A stretch of 64,000 nt of DNA from Marinibacterium profundimaris (GCF_002210095.1 NZ_AQQR01000017.1:1-64000); one strand, 5' to 3'. Positions 25,546-34,980 are shown, counted from the first letter of the stretch. Translations and numbers: made by a program. The notes: generated by a model from the sequence alone, not told the origin.

Positions 25546-25665
25546 ATTTGGGTTCGGCATACTGCGCAATGGCGTGCGAGAAGCATGGACCCGATTCAAG
25601 CCAAACCATATATTGAGATCACTGTTCAATTCTCTGCCACTCGCGCTTTAGTGAGGATTTAGCCC

Positions 25666-25696
25666 TTGAACCTCTAGTGGCTAGACGTTTTAGCAT
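25666..25696 (+). promoter_or_regulatory. MerR-type promoter of the first L,D-transpeptidase
   Basis: TTGAAC (25666-25671), a 19-bp spacer holding CTCTAGTGGCTAGACG, and TAGCAT (25691-25696). The stretched 19-bp spacer is diagnostic for MerR-activated promoters. The operator is a weaker version of that at 26841 and 47378. Confidence 0.65.
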
Positions 25697-25754
25697 CGTA
25701 GATGTTGATCTGACAGATCCAGCACCAAATTAGAAACTGCGCGGAGTACGATAC

Positions 25755-26420
25755 ATGCTGACAAGACGACATTTCATCCAGACGACCGCTGCACTTTTCT
25801 CCGCGTCTATCTCGAGGCCGCTCCTCGCTGACACCTGGCCCACTGAAGCGGAAAAGGCTGCTTGGGATGCACAGGTTACACCGCCGGGCTACAACCCAGC
25901 CACATCAAACCCGTGGGGCCTGCATCCGCGCTTTCTGCCGCAGCGGGTTGTAGCTAAAGATGGTCTTGTGGCCGGTGACATCCATGTCGATGCTGTTGCG
26001 CGCTATCTTTACCATATCGAGGAAGGCGGAACGGCGATTCGCTATGGCGTAGCGATTGCTCGTGGCAAACTTTATGAGCCGGGCGTCTACACGATCAAGC
26101 GCAAGGTCAGGTGGCCGCATTGGCAGCCAACACAGAACATGATTGACCGCGATCCGGAGCTCTACGCCGATATCGCTGACGGTATGGAACCCGGACCTGA
26201 GAACGCGCTCGGGTCGCGGGCGCTTTATCTCTATGTCGGGGATCGGGACACCTATTTACGGATTCACGGCACTCCACAGCCGCGAAGCATCGGCGGCCGA
26301 GCGAGTTCCGGTTGTGTCCGAATGGTCATGGCCCACATTAACGATCTTTACGCGAATGTGGCGATTGGCTCGACAGCGTTCCTTTATTCGGCCGAGGACA
26401 GCGTGACCCCGCGAAGCTGA
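25755..26420 (+). CDS. L,D-transpeptidase (YkuD family), exported
   Basis: A 221-residue protein with a twin-arginine style N-terminus (RR at residues 4-5, hydrophobic segment to about 24). The YkuD catalytic block reads 'RIHGTPQPRSIGGRASSGCVRM', with the H...SSGCVRM catalytic His and Cys. L,D-transpeptidases make 3-3 peptidoglycan crosslinks or attach lipoproteins to the wall. The MerR-type promoter 60 bp upstream places it in the metal regulon. A small lipoprotein gene lies convergent to it. Confidence 0.85.
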   Translation: MLTRRHFIQTTAALFSASISRPLLADTWPTEAEKAAWDAQVTPPGYNPATSNPWGLHPRFLPQRVVAKDGLVAGDIHVDAVARYLYHIEEGGTAIRYGVAIARGKLYEPGVYTIKRKVRWPHWQPTQNMIDRDPELYADIADGMEPGPENALGSRALYLYVGDRDTYLRIHGTPQPRSIGGRASSGCVRMVMAHINDLYANVAIGSTAFLYSAEDSVTPRS

Positions 26421-26459
26421 CCCATGGATCGTCGGCGGTGTGACGGTCGAACGCGCCAT

Positions 26460-26729
26460 TCAGGATTGGCGCACGGCACAGATGGGATTGCCGCCTGGCG
26501 ATCGCAACGGCACCAAGGTCGTTTCCACCGGCCCGTTATGCTCATACCAATAGCAGTTATCTTCGGGACGTAGCCGTGCCGCGTTGAGATCTTGGTCGGG
26601 TGCCGCGAGGGCTGCGACAGACTCTGGAATATTCCCGATCCTGAATGGATCGTTGTCTTCCTTCGGAGGCACCGCACAGCCAGCCAGGGCCAATGTTGCA
26701 ACCATGATCACCGCATATTTTTGAAGCAT
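26460..26729 (-). CDS. Small lipoprotein
   Basis: An 89-residue protein from ATG 26729 with a lipoprotein signal peptide ending in L-A-G-C (Cys at residue 17). The mature part of about 70 residues has no recognised domain. The longer frame to 26786 would put extra residues before the signal peptide and is unlikely. It is divergent from the P-type ATPase operon and convergent to the L,D-transpeptidase. With lspA and lnt in the same island, it is a plausible client of that lipoprotein pathway. Confidence 0.6.
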   Translation of the reverse strand: MLQKYAVIMVATLALAGCAVPPKEDNDPFRIGNIPESVAALAAPDQDLNAARLRPEDNCYWYEHNGPVETTLVPLRSPGGNPICAVRQS

Positions 26730-26834
26730 ATCTATCTCACTCTTTGGCAGGTCAGCCGCGTCTTCAGACTTAGCGGCGCGTTTCAAGGTTCCGCAGGTCG
26801 GTGTCCTTATTTGACCAAGTTTTGGTTTTAGCTC

Positions 26835-26865
26835 TTGAAGCTCTAGTTACTGTAGGGGCTATGTC
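26835..26865 (+). promoter_or_regulatory. MerR-type promoter of the P-type ATPase
   Basis: TTGAAG (26835-26840), a 19-bp spacer with CTCTAGTTACTGTAGGG, and TATGTC (26860-26865). The spacer motif is close to PbrR/CadR-type operators and almost identical to the sites at 45633 (reverse) and 47378. Confidence 0.75.
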
Positions 26866-26898
26866 AATGTGGAATGAACGAATCCCGAGGTCAATCCC

Positions 26899-29295
26899 AT
26901 GTCTTCCAATGGCCAACGCCACGACCACAAGCACAGCTCTGACTGCAGTCACGATCATGGTGATGATCACAAACATGCGAGCGGAGTTTCCCACTCTAAT
27001 GGAGAAGGTGCTGCGTGCTGCGGTGCTGGAGCCAACACGAGACCGGCACAACCCATCCCGTCGAACGCACGACACTTCCAAGTCTCCGGCCTGGATTGCG
27101 CCGAAGAGGTGGCGATCCTGAACCGGGTTGTCGGGCCGAAAGTGGGCGGAACCGAACACCTGGCATTCGACGTGATCAACGGGCGAATGACCATCCTCGA
27201 CAGCGCCGAGAGGATATCAGACGACGAAGTCACGCAGGTGGTCGCGACGACCGGCATGAGCGCGAAGCCATGGGATGCCGACAACGCAGCAGAGGACCAG
27301 GCGGCGCATCTGGCACGTCAGAAGCGCTTTACCTTGTTGAGCGGCGGCTTCTGGGCAGCGGGATTCCTTTTCCACATTGTCGAGACCGGCATGGGCGGCG
27401 CGCTCGGTCTCTTTGCGGGGCATGGCGAGGTGCCGATGCCTATGGCGGAAGCAGGGCTCTTCGCCGTCGCAATTCTTTTTGGCGTCTGGCTTGTCGCGCC
27501 CAAGGCTTGGTCTTCGGCGCGAAGGCTTAGCCCCGACATGAACTTGCTCATGGTGGTGGCCGTCGCGGGCGCCATCGGCCTCGGTGAGTTTTTCGAAGCG
27601 GCGACGGTCGCCTTCTTCTTCTCGCTTTCGCTTTTTCTGGAGAGCTGGAGCGTGGGGCGGGCGCGCAATGCGGTTTCCGCGCTGCTGGATCTCGCACCGC
27701 CCACGGCGCGAGTGCTTTATGACGACGGGTCGGAAGCCGACGTACCGGCCGCTGCCGTGGCAGTCAATGCAAGGTTTATCGTGCGCGGCGGCGACCGCAT
27801 CCCCCTCGACGGTGAAGTCGTGGACGGGGCAGGGGCCGTCGATCAGGCCCCTATTACCGGCGAAAGCGCGCTGGTGCCAAAGGAACGCGGCGATGAGGTC
27901 TATGCTGGCACGATCAACGGCGAGGGCACGCTGACGGTGCGGGCGACCAAACCCGCGTCGGACACGGTGCTCGCAAAGATCATTCGAATGGTGGGCGATG
28001 CCCATGCCCGCCGCGCGCCAGTCGAGCAGTGGGTGGCCAAGTTCGCGCGCATCTACACACCCATCGTGATGGCTCTGGCGATCACCATCGCACTGGTGCC
28101 GCCACTCCTGCTTGGCGGCGCTTGGGACTACTGGTTCTACAATGCGCTGGTGCTTCTGGTCATCGCCTGCCCCTGTGCCCTTGTCATCTCGACACCGGTT
28201 TCCATCGTCGCGGCGCTCACCGCCTCAGCGCGGGCGGGGGTGCTGATCAAGGGCGGCGCCTATGTCGAAGCACCCGGGCGCACCACGGCGCTGGCGATGG
28301 ACAAGACCGGGACGATCACCATGGGCGAACCCGAAGTGGCGGCGGTGCATCCGCTGGGCGACGCCTCCGCGCGTGACCTCATGACGCTGGCGGCAGGCCT
28401 GGAGGCAAGATCCTCGCACCCGCTGGCGCGTGCCATCCTCGCGCGTGCCGAAACGGATGGCATCGACGTATCTGCCGCGGAGGACACGCGCACCGTGCCG
28501 GGGCGCGGGCTGGAAGGACGCGCCGACGTGCGCGCGATCTGGCTCGGTTCGGATCGGTTCGCCGAGGAGAAAGGTTTCGGCAATTCCATTCCGTCGGATC
28601 TGCGGGAGCGGATCGAAGGGGCAGGGAACACCCTCGTTGCCGTGGGTGACGAGACCGGCGTGACCGGCGTACTAGAACTTCGCGACCGCATCCGCCCCGA
28701 TGCCAAGGGAATCGTTGCGCGGCTGCACGCGCAGGGAGTGAAAACGATTGTGATGCTGACAGGCGACAACGAACGCACCGCGCGTGCCGTGGCGGCCGAG
28801 GTAGGCATTGACGAGGTGCGCGCCGAACTCTTGCCAGAAGACAAGGTCACGGCCATCGAGGAACTGGTCGCGAACCACGACATGGTGGCAATGATCGGTG
28901 ACGGCGTCAACGATGCACCAGCCATGGCGCGCGCGCATTATGCCATTGCCATGGGGGCTGTCGGATCAGACGCGGCGATCGAGACGGCAGATATCGCGCT
29001 CATGACCGACGATCTGGCTCGGGTGCCGTGGCTGATTGCACACTCTCGCCGGACAATGACAATCATCCACCAGAATATCGGCATATCGCTAGCGACCAAG
29101 GCGCTGTTCGTCGGGCTGACCGCATTTGGCATGGCCTCGATGTGGGGCGCCATCGCAGCGGATGTGGGCGTATCCCTGTTGGTGGTCGCCAATGCGCTGC
29201 GGCTTTTGAACGGCCATCGGATCAAGGACGGGCCTTCGGGCGGTGAGCTGGTGGGCGAGCAGATAGCGAAGGGAGCACTGGCGCACGGTCATTGA
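26899..29295 (+). CDS. Zn/Cd/Pb-translocating P-type ATPase
   Basis: A 798-residue P1B ATPase. The N-terminus (residues 1-45) is His-rich with a CC pair, followed by an HMA-like domain whose metal loop is GLDCAEEV, with one Cys and an acidic EE in place of CxxC. That form is typical of Zn/Cd/Pb pumps. Core motifs are present: TGES, CPC in 'IACPCALVIST', DKTGT, 'SSHPLARAI' and GDGVNDAP. It exports divalent cations from the cytosol at the cost of ATP. A MerR-type promoter starts 64 bp upstream. The L,D-transpeptidase lipoprotein gene follows after 64 bp and is probably in the same transcript. Confidence 0.92.
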   Translation: MSSNGQRHDHKHSSDCSHDHGDDHKHASGVSHSNGEGAACCGAGANTRPAQPIPSNARHFQVSGLDCAEEVAILNRVVGPKVGGTEHLAFDVINGRMTILDSAERISDDEVTQVVATTGMSAKPWDADNAAEDQAAHLARQKRFTLLSGGFWAAGFLFHIVETGMGGALGLFAGHGEVPMPMAEAGLFAVAILFGVWLVAPKAWSSARRLSPDMNLLMVVAVAGAIGLGEFFEAATVAFFFSLSLFLESWSVGRARNAVSALLDLAPPTARVLYDDGSEADVPAAAVAVNARFIVRGGDRIPLDGEVVDGAGAVDQAPITGESALVPKERGDEVYAGTINGEGTLTVRATKPASDTVLAKIIRMVGDAHARRAPVEQWVAKFARIYTPIVMALAITIALVPPLLLGGAWDYWFYNALVLLVIACPCALVISTPVSIVAALTASARAGVLIKGGAYVEAPGRTTALAMDKTGTITMGEPEVAAVHPLGDASARDLMTLAAGLEARSSHPLARAILARAETDGIDVSAAEDTRTVPGRGLEGRADVRAIWLGSDRFAEEKGFGNSIPSDLRERIEGAGNTLVAVGDETGVTGVLELRDRIRPDAKGIVARLHAQGVKTIVMLTGDNERTARAVAAEVGIDEVRAELLPEDKVTAIEELVANHDMVAMIGDGVNDAPAMARAHYAIAMGAVGSDAAIETADIALMTDDLARVPWLIAHSRRTMTIIHQNIGISLATKALFVGLTAFGMASMWGAIAADVGVSLLVVANALRLLNGHRIKDGPSGGELVGEQIAKGALAHGH

Positions 29296-29359
29296 TCCGA
29301 CGTCTTCGGTAGAGTAACGTCTGTTATCAAGCAGACCTCGCAAAAAGGGGCGTCGAGCA

Positions 29360-29872
29360 GTGACAAACATCAAATTTCCACGGCGTGCCTTTCTGATGGG
29401 CGGATTGGTCGCCTTTCTATCAGGCTGTGCCAGCAAGTTCCGGTCGTACAACGGACCCGAGGTGACCCGGCTGCGCATGTATAAGGCACAGCGGTCTCTG
29501 GTTCTGGACGGAACGGATGACGTCTTGCGGACCTATCCCATCGGATTAGGCTTCGCGCCCGAAGGTCACAAGCAGTTCGAGGGGGATGGCCGTACGCCGG
29601 AGGGCTCCTACGTGATTGACCGGCGCAACCCGGACAGCCTTTTTCACCTCTCCATCGGCATCTCATATCCCAACGCCGCAGACATAGCTTTGGCGCAGGC
29701 TGAAGGAAAGTCGCCCGGTGGCGACATTTTCATCCACGGAGGACCGCGCAAGGGGATCGACCCAATAAATGTCCGCGACTGGACGGCAGGCTGCATCGCC
29801 GTCACTGACCGCCAGATCGAGGAAATCTATGCCATGGTCAGGGACGGGACGCCGATCGACATTTACGCCTAA
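29360..29872 (+). CDS. L,D-transpeptidase lipoprotein (YkuD family)
   Basis: A 170-residue protein starting with GTG. The N-terminus combines RR at residues 8-9 with a lipobox 'FLSGCAS' (Cys at about 23), so it is likely membrane-anchored. The YkuD block is 'IFIHGGPRKG.....VRDWTAGCIAVTD' with catalytic His and Cys. The protein is shorter than average for the family. It directly follows the P-type ATPase and is the second L,D-transpeptidase of the metal island. It is convergent to phnE with only 3 bp between stops. Confidence 0.8.
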   Translation: MTNIKFPRRAFLMGGLVAFLSGCASKFRSYNGPEVTRLRMYKAQRSLVLDGTDDVLRTYPIGLGFAPEGHKQFEGDGRTPEGSYVIDRRNPDSLFHLSIGISYPNAADIALAQAEGKSPGGDIFIHGGPRKGIDPINVRDWTAGCIAVTDRQIEEIYAMVRDGTPIDIYA

Positions 29873-29875
29873 GGA

Positions 29876-30634
29876 TCAGGTGAAGCGGCGCCGCATCGCG
29901 ACGTTGATCGCCTCAATGGCGATGACCATGACGACGACGGCAACCGTGACGCTGGCCGCCTTGTCATACTGGAAAGAGCGCACGTAGGTCTGGATGTAAA
30001 AGCCGATCCCGCCCGCGCCGACAATCCCGAGGATCAGCGACTCTCGCAGGTTCAGTTCGAACCGGAAGATTGTGTCGCGGGCGACGACCGGCGCCATCTG
30101 CGGCCAGATCGCATGTCTGAGCCGCACGAGCGGCCCGGCGCCCGCGCTTTCCAGCGCAGCGATGGGCGCGCGGGAAACGCCGTCGATCGCCTCGGCATAG
30201 AATTTGGCGAGCATCCCCGTCGCATGAAACGCGACCGCGATGATGCCGGGCAGCGGCCCGAGCCCGACAGCGCCGACCATAAGCATGGCCACCAGGATCA
30301 GCGGAATCGCCCTGATGAAAGCAAGCAGCGTTCGAACCGGCCGAAAAACTGCACGCGCTACCATCGTCTCGGACGCCAGAATGCCGAGTGGGATTGACAG
30401 GATCACCGCGCCGAGAGTGCCGAGGATCGCGATCCTCAGCGTTTCCGCGCTGCCCTTCTTGATCTCAGCCATCACCGTCGGGTCAGGCGGAAACATCCGA
30501 CCGAGAAAATCTGCGATCCGCGGACCGGCGGACATGAGACGCGTCAACTCGACGTCGGCCGTGGCGAAGGACCACAGGATCGCGCCGGCGATCAGGGCGC
30601 TGGTCGCGAACCCGCCGAATTCGCGAAACCGCAT
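29876..30634 (-). CDS. PhnE-like ABC transporter permease
   Basis: A 252-residue permease with about six membrane helices and the EAA loop 'ALESAGAGPLVRLRHAIWPQMAP'. The binding-protein-dependent 'SLILGIVGAGGIG' segment is characteristic of PhnE/PtxC permeases. It is last of four overlapping genes (peroxidase, binding protein, ATPase, permease). The start overlaps the ATPase stop by one base. The family imports phosphonate, phosphite or related oxyanions. Here the operator suggests manganese control, so the substrate is uncertain. Confidence 0.85.
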   Translation of the reverse strand: MRFREFGGFATSALIAGAILWSFATADVELTRLMSAGPRIADFLGRMFPPDPTVMAEIKKGSAETLRIAILGTLGAVILSIPLGILASETMVARAVFRPVRTLLAFIRAIPLILVAMLMVGAVGLGPLPGIIAVAFHATGMLAKFYAEAIDGVSRAPIAALESAGAGPLVRLRHAIWPQMAPVVARDTIFRFELNLRESLILGIVGAGGIGFYIQTYVRSFQYDKAASVTVAVVVMVIAIEAINVAMRRRFT

Positions 30635-31416
30635 CAGGATACCGCCCGGAGGCCGGTACCGGGCATTGGTTCTATCTCCCTGTAGAGATCCGCTGTTGCA
30701 GCCTCGTTCAACTCGGGGGTCGGCACGTCAAAGACGATCCGCCCGCCGCGAATGCCGATGATACGCTGCGCGAAACGCCGCGCCAGGTCTGGCTGGTGCG
30801 AGGAAAACAGCGCCGTCGCTCCGCGCGCCCGCGCCGCGCCGGTCAGCAGCGACAGGATCTCGCCGGCGCGGGCGGGGTCGAGACTGCTCACCGGCTCATC
30901 GGCGAGGATCAGACGCGGTTCCTGGGCCAGACAGCGCGCGATGGCCACACGCTGCCGCTGACCGCCGCTGAGACTGTCGACCCGGCGCCCTGCGAGATCA
31001 CCAATGCCGCAATCGGCAAGGGCTGCGCGCACAATCTCCAGATCATGCGCGGTTGGTGATCCCAGCAGGGCCCGTAGGGGGGGCATGCGTCCCAGGCGAC
31101 CATTGAGGACGTTGCGCAGAACCGTGGAGCGTTCGACCAACGCAAACTCCTGAAACACGAAACCGGTATCCGGACGGCGCACACGCGGCGGCGGCTGGTC
31201 GGGATCGAGCGGTGCCCCCAGAACCGATACCCGCCCGCTCCAGCCCCGGAGCCGGCCGTCGAGCAGTGCCAGCAGGGTCGTTTTCCCTGCCCCGGATGGG
31301 CCCAGCAAAGCGACGCTTTCACCCGCCGGAATCGTAAGCGAAACCCGTTCCAGCGCCGGGAGGTCCGTTCCCGGATGGGTAAAGCTCAGGTCGTCGATTT
31401 GGGCGGCAATGCTCAT
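30634..31416 (-). CDS. PhnC-like ABC transporter ATPase
   Basis: A 260-residue ABC ATPase with Walker A GPSGAGKT, Q-loop region 'GFVFQEFALVERSTVLRNVLNGRLG' as in PhnC, signature LSGGQRQR, Walker B 'RLILADEPVSSLDP' and an H-loop 'LFSSHQPDLA'. The 'VLRNVL.GRLG' stretch is typical of phosphonate-type importers. It overlaps the binding-protein gene by 4 bp and the permease by 1 bp. It energises uptake by the same transporter. Confidence 0.87.
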   Translation of the reverse strand: MSIAAQIDDLSFTHPGTDLPALERVSLTIPAGESVALLGPSGAGKTTLLALLDGRLRGWSGRVSVLGAPLDPDQPPPRVRRPDTGFVFQEFALVERSTVLRNVLNGRLGRMPPLRALLGSPTAHDLEIVRAALADCGIGDLAGRRVDSLSGGQRQRVAIARCLAQEPRLILADEPVSSLDPARAGEILSLLTGAARARGATALFSSHQPDLARRFAQRIIGIRGGRIVFDVPTPELNEAATADLYREIEPMPGTGLRAVS

Positions 31417-32288
31417 TCCAACAGCCCGTATCGGCGCGCCATGTCGCGCACGCCGTCGTAGGCGGCGGAGTCGGACCTGACATAGCCGTCCGGGCCGTAG
31501 AGATAGCGCAGCTTTTTGCGGTTCTCTGGTGCGTTGAGCCGCAGCATCGCGTCGATGAACCGGTTCTGAAGGCCGGCGTCGAGCCCCGGGCGTGCGATCA
31601 CGAGGTGACTCGGGATTGGCTCGCTTTCCACGATCCAGGTTACTTCTGCCTGCTGCCGCGGCGTCAGAAGCAGATCGGCGTATTGGCTAGCGCCTGCGGC
31701 ATCGACCAGACCCTCGGCCATCGCTTGCATCGCCTGCTGGTAGCCGCCCGCGAAGAAGACGCGGCCGAAGAACGCATCCGCCGCGGTGGGGCCTTCGATC
31801 AGCCCGGCCTTAACGAATTCGGCGAGCGGATAGAGATAGCCCGATTCCGAGATTGGATCAGCGAAGGCAATGTTACGCCCGCGCAGGTCGGCGAGCGAGC
31901 CGATGCCGCTGTCGCGGCGCACGAAGATGCGGCCCGTGTAACTCGGCGCGTCGCGGTAGACCTCGGACAGAAGCGGCACGGCACCGATCTCGGCCTCGGC
32001 CAGAACGAAGGGCAGGGCGCCCATGAAGGAAATATCTGCATCGCCGTTTCTCAGTGCCTCGACCGCGGCGGCGTGGTCGATGGTGACGAACCCTTCGACG
32101 GGGACGCCGACCTCACTGGCCAGCCAGCCGGTGATGGCCTCGATATCGCCCAGCAGCTTTTCCGGGTTCTCTTGCGGGATGAAGGCTAGCCGCAACCTAA
32201 CGTCCTGCGCGGCGAGCGGGGTCGCCAGAGACATAGCGCTCGCGCTGGCCAGAAGCAGGGCCGTTCTGCGGTTCACGTGCATCGCCAT
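31413..32288 (-). CDS. PhnD-like periplasmic binding protein
   Basis: A 291-residue exported protein with a signal peptide ending near 'ATPLAAQ'. Family blocks are 'RLAFIPQENPEKLL', 'VDHAAAVEALRNGDADISFMGALPFVLA' and 'FADPISESGYLYP'. The last is the phosphonate-binding-like 'F.DP.S.SG...P' motif. The ligand is not certain; phosphonate, phosphite or another oxyanion are family norms. ATG 32288 overlaps the peroxidase stop as TGATG; a TTG three bases upstream is less likely. Confidence 0.85.
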   Translation of the reverse strand: MAMHVNRRTALLLASASAMSLATPLAAQDVRLRLAFIPQENPEKLLGDIEAITGWLASEVGVPVEGFVTIDHAAAVEALRNGDADISFMGALPFVLAEAEIGAVPLLSEVYRDAPSYTGRIFVRRDSGIGSLADLRGRNIAFADPISESGYLYPLAEFVKAGLIEGPTAADAFFGRVFFAGGYQQAMQAMAEGLVDAAGASQYADLLLTPRQQAEVTWIVESEPIPSHLVIARPGLDAGLQNRFIDAMLRLNAPENRKKLRYLYGPDGYVRSDSAAYDGVRDMARRYGLLE

Positions 32289-34171
32289 CAAAAGGCCCTC
32301 GCTTCGACTGTATCGGCCTCGGTCTGGAACGCGCTCCAGCTTGCTTCGGCGGCTGCCCAGTCGCCGTCACGCACGGCGGCGCCGACATCGGCCAACCGCC
32401 CGGCCAACGCGTAGACCTCGGGACGCGCAGCAAGGTTCGACATGGTACTGGCGTCGGCTGCAAGGTCGGCGGCCACGGTGTCGGTCAGCAGCAGGATATG
32501 CTCCGCGTCCCGCCGCGGCAGCAGCGTGTCGATTGTCGAGGCGAAGGTCGTCAGTTCGGCGAATGCCAGTCGGAAGGCGGTGTTCTCGGCATCGAAAGCT
32601 TCATAGGGCTCGTCCGCCGCGCCCACGGTCTGCAGATAGGCGGTCAGATCAGTTCGTTCCGCTTCGGTCAGCCCGAGCGTCTTCGTCTCGTCGAACCAGT
32701 CTACGACAGCCGCCAGGGTCGGCAGCGATCCGTCATGGAAATAGGGCGCGGTATAGGCGGTGCCGAGCAGGGTGGGGGTGTCCAGCGCACCGGCACGGGC
32801 GCCTTCATAAGCCGGCGCGACGGAGCCGATGTCGTGCGCCTGTCGGTCCAGGAAGTTGGCGTCCGGCATATGGCAACTGGCACAGGAGCGGTCGCCGAGT
32901 CCCGCGAAGGGCGTGTTGAAGATCGCTTCGCCGCGTTGCGCGGCCTCTGGGGCCGACTCGGTCAGTTGGCCGTCCGGTGTCAGCATGGAGTTGGGTAGGA
33001 AGTCGAACTCGAGCATGTAGGCGACCAGCGCGTCCATCATGAAAGGCGTCGGCTCCGCGCCGCCGAACTCGTTGACGACAACGTTGCGGGTGAAGTCGCG
33101 CAGGGAGGCAAAACGACCGTCGCGACCGTAGGGGCCGGTGAAACGCAAGCCGCGAAGGCTTGGAATGTCGAGCGGGTCGTCACGCCGGTCGTTGAATATC
33201 GGGTTGAAAAAGGCGCCGTCGACGTCGATCGCGCCCGGCTGGTGGCTGGCACCCGGAATGAACAGCCGTTGGTTGACGTCCGAGCGATTGTGACAGGTCG
33301 AGCAGGCGAGACCGAGATCGCGCGCCGGGCTGCCGAAGATTTGCGCGCTGTCGAACAGCATGTCGCCGTAGGCCACGAGCGGCAGGTCGGTCTCGTCGAT
33401 GCCCTGTTCCTCGAAATTGAGAACGAGACGCGGCAGCGGATCCTGATCGAAGATGTCGGAGCCCGGTGGCAGGCTTGGCGGTACCTCAATGGCGCGACCG
33501 CTGAGTATCGCAGTTTCCGGCAAGGCGCTCAGCGTCTGACGCGGAGCAAAATCGTCAATGAGATAGTTCTGCGCGAGGTAGTCGGAGATGACCCTGCGCG
33601 CGGCCACCATCGTGTCGCGATCCGCGCTTGTGGCACCTGCGCCCAGGACCCCGACGGAACCCGTACTGCTGTTCAACTCCAGCCAGGCAAGGCCGATCTG
33701 CCGCGCGACATCAGACTCGGCGGTGGCGATACCGTCCGCAAACGCGCGATAAAGTTCCCTAGCTGTCCGCACGGCCTGCTGCGCACGCGCCGGGTCTTCG
33801 GCAGCGATAACACGGTCCAGTTCCTCTTCGATCCTGAGCGCGATCAGCCGCGTCGCCTCGACAAAGGCCGCCTGCCGGTCTTCATGCGTGATCGCGTTCA
33901 GAAGCTGGGCAGCGTCGATGTCGCTTTCGCGATCCAGCCACGTCAGGGCACCGATGGAGAATTCCGAACCCCGGTAGGGGTCCGTCCAGGCGGTCTCAAT
34001 ATCATCCCAGGGCAGAGGCTCGAGATTTCCAAGAAAGAGCGTCAGCCTGTAGGCCGCCGCCTCGGGAAGCCAGGGGGTCTCCTTAGCAGGTGTTGCGGCC
34101 GCAGGTCCGGACAGGACGAGCACACTGGCTAACGTGGCGAGCAACACTCCCAGGAAATTTCGTATCACCAT
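32288..34171 (-). CDS. Di-haem cytochrome c peroxidase / MauG-like protein
   Basis: A 627-residue exported protein. A signal peptide covers about residues 1-27. An all-helical N-terminal region of about 220 residues is not typical of CcpA. The peroxidase part carries two haem-binding motifs, CSTCH and CASCH, with 'YGDMLFDS', 'IPSLRGLRFTGPYGRDGRF' and 'TPTLLGTAYTAPYFHDGSLPTL' as in CCP/MauG proteins. It acts in the periplasm, as a peroxide reductase or an oxidase of a partner. It heads the operon with the PhnDCE-like genes and is divergent from mntR. ATG 34171 has GGAGG just upstream. Confidence 0.82.
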   Translation of the reverse strand: MVIRNFLGVLLATLASVLVLSGPAAATPAKETPWLPEAAAYRLTLFLGNLEPLPWDDIETAWTDPYRGSEFSIGALTWLDRESDIDAAQLLNAITHEDRQAAFVEATRLIALRIEEELDRVIAAEDPARAQQAVRTARELYRAFADGIATAESDVARQIGLAWLELNSSTGSVGVLGAGATSADRDTMVAARRVISDYLAQNYLIDDFAPRQTLSALPETAILSGRAIEVPPSLPPGSDIFDQDPLPRLVLNFEEQGIDETDLPLVAYGDMLFDSAQIFGSPARDLGLACSTCHNRSDVNQRLFIPGASHQPGAIDVDGAFFNPIFNDRRDDPLDIPSLRGLRFTGPYGRDGRFASLRDFTRNVVVNEFGGAEPTPFMMDALVAYMLEFDFLPNSMLTPDGQLTESAPEAAQRGEAIFNTPFAGLGDRSCASCHMPDANFLDRQAHDIGSVAPAYEGARAGALDTPTLLGTAYTAPYFHDGSLPTLAAVVDWFDETKTLGLTEAERTDLTAYLQTVGAADEPYEAFDAENTAFRLAFAELTTFASTIDTLLPRRDAEHILLLTDTVAADLAADASTMSNLAARPEVYALAGRLADVGAAVRDGDWAAAEASWSAFQTEADTVEARAF

Positions 34172-34186
34172 AACCTCCAGAGACAA

Positions 34187-34206
34187 AAGTTAGACATGGC
34201 TAACTT
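34187..34206. promoter_or_regulatory. MntR operator between mntR and the peroxidase operon
   Basis: AAGTTAG (34187-34193), ACATGG, CTAACTT (34200-34206): perfect 7-bp arms in a 20-bp site like DtxR/MntR boxes. It lies 15 bp from the peroxidase start and 56 bp from the divergent mntR start, so it can control both. Confidence 0.7.
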
Positions 34207-34262
34207 ATCTACCCTCAGCAAACAAGTTGTCAATCCCGCTGTTTCGCTGCAAAGTCCCAAGT

Positions 34263-34733
34263 ATGACAAAGCTGCAATCACATGGGCGTGAACCGTTTGA
34301 AACTGTCGACAGGGCTCCCGAAGCACAGGCCGAGGGGTTTGCGACCGTGCGTCAGGCGCATGAGAGCGAAATGGCGGAGGACTACGTCGAGTTGATCGCG
34401 GAACTCATCGAGACGCGCGGAGAGGCCAGACCGGTCGAGATTGCAGAACGACTTGGCGTGAAACCGCCAACCGTGACGAAGAACATTTCGCGGCTCAAGG
34501 CCGCTGGCCTTGTTCGGAGGGAGCCATACCGCGCGATATTCCTCACCGATTCTGGCCAGGAGCTGGCGGAGGCCTGTCGACAGCGCCACCGGATCGTCGT
34601 TGCGTTTCTTTGCAGCCTCGGGATCGACGAAGAAACCGCGGAACGCGATGCGGAAGGGATCGAGCATCACGTCAGCGAAACAACGCTGGTGGCTTTCGGA
34701 CAAGCGCTGAAGCAATCCTGGAAGCATGAATAG
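34263..34733 (+). CDS. mntR: MntR, manganese-responsive DtxR-family regulator
   Basis: A 156-residue regulator with a winged helix at residues 45-110 ('RPVEIAERLGVKPPTVTKNISRLKAAGLVRREPYRAIFLTD') and the DtxR/MntR metal-binding dimer domain ('RHRIVVAFLCSLGIDEETAERDAEGIEHHVSE'). The paired EGIEHHVS ligands are present. The upstream TTG at 34227 is not needed; ATG 34263 starts the family N-terminus. It represses targets when Mn(II) is bound. The nearest target is the divergent di-haem/Phn-like operon through the site at 34187. Confidence 0.87.
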   Translation: MTKLQSHGREPFETVDRAPEAQAEGFATVRQAHESEMAEDYVELIAELIETRGEARPVEIAERLGVKPPTVTKNISRLKAAGLVRREPYRAIFLTDSGQELAEACRQRHRIVVAFLCSLGIDEETAERDAEGIEHHVSETTLVAFGQALKQSWKHE

Positions 34734-34980
34734 CGACTCAGCGGGCTCTCGCGATAGTGATGAGGTCACGACGACCAGGGAAGCGAGGCCAGCGGTCAAA
34801 GTCCGGGACGAGGCTTGTATGCTGACTCCGAACTCTGGCGCTAAAAGCCGATTGGGTCTTTCGTACCCAGGTAAGCCGGAGGTGGTGCGTACCTAATCCT
34901 CTCCTTAAGACTGACTGTTGGCCGAAGTTTCCGGTCGTTGGGACATGCCGTGGGCGCTACCCTGAATTTTTGTCGATCGT

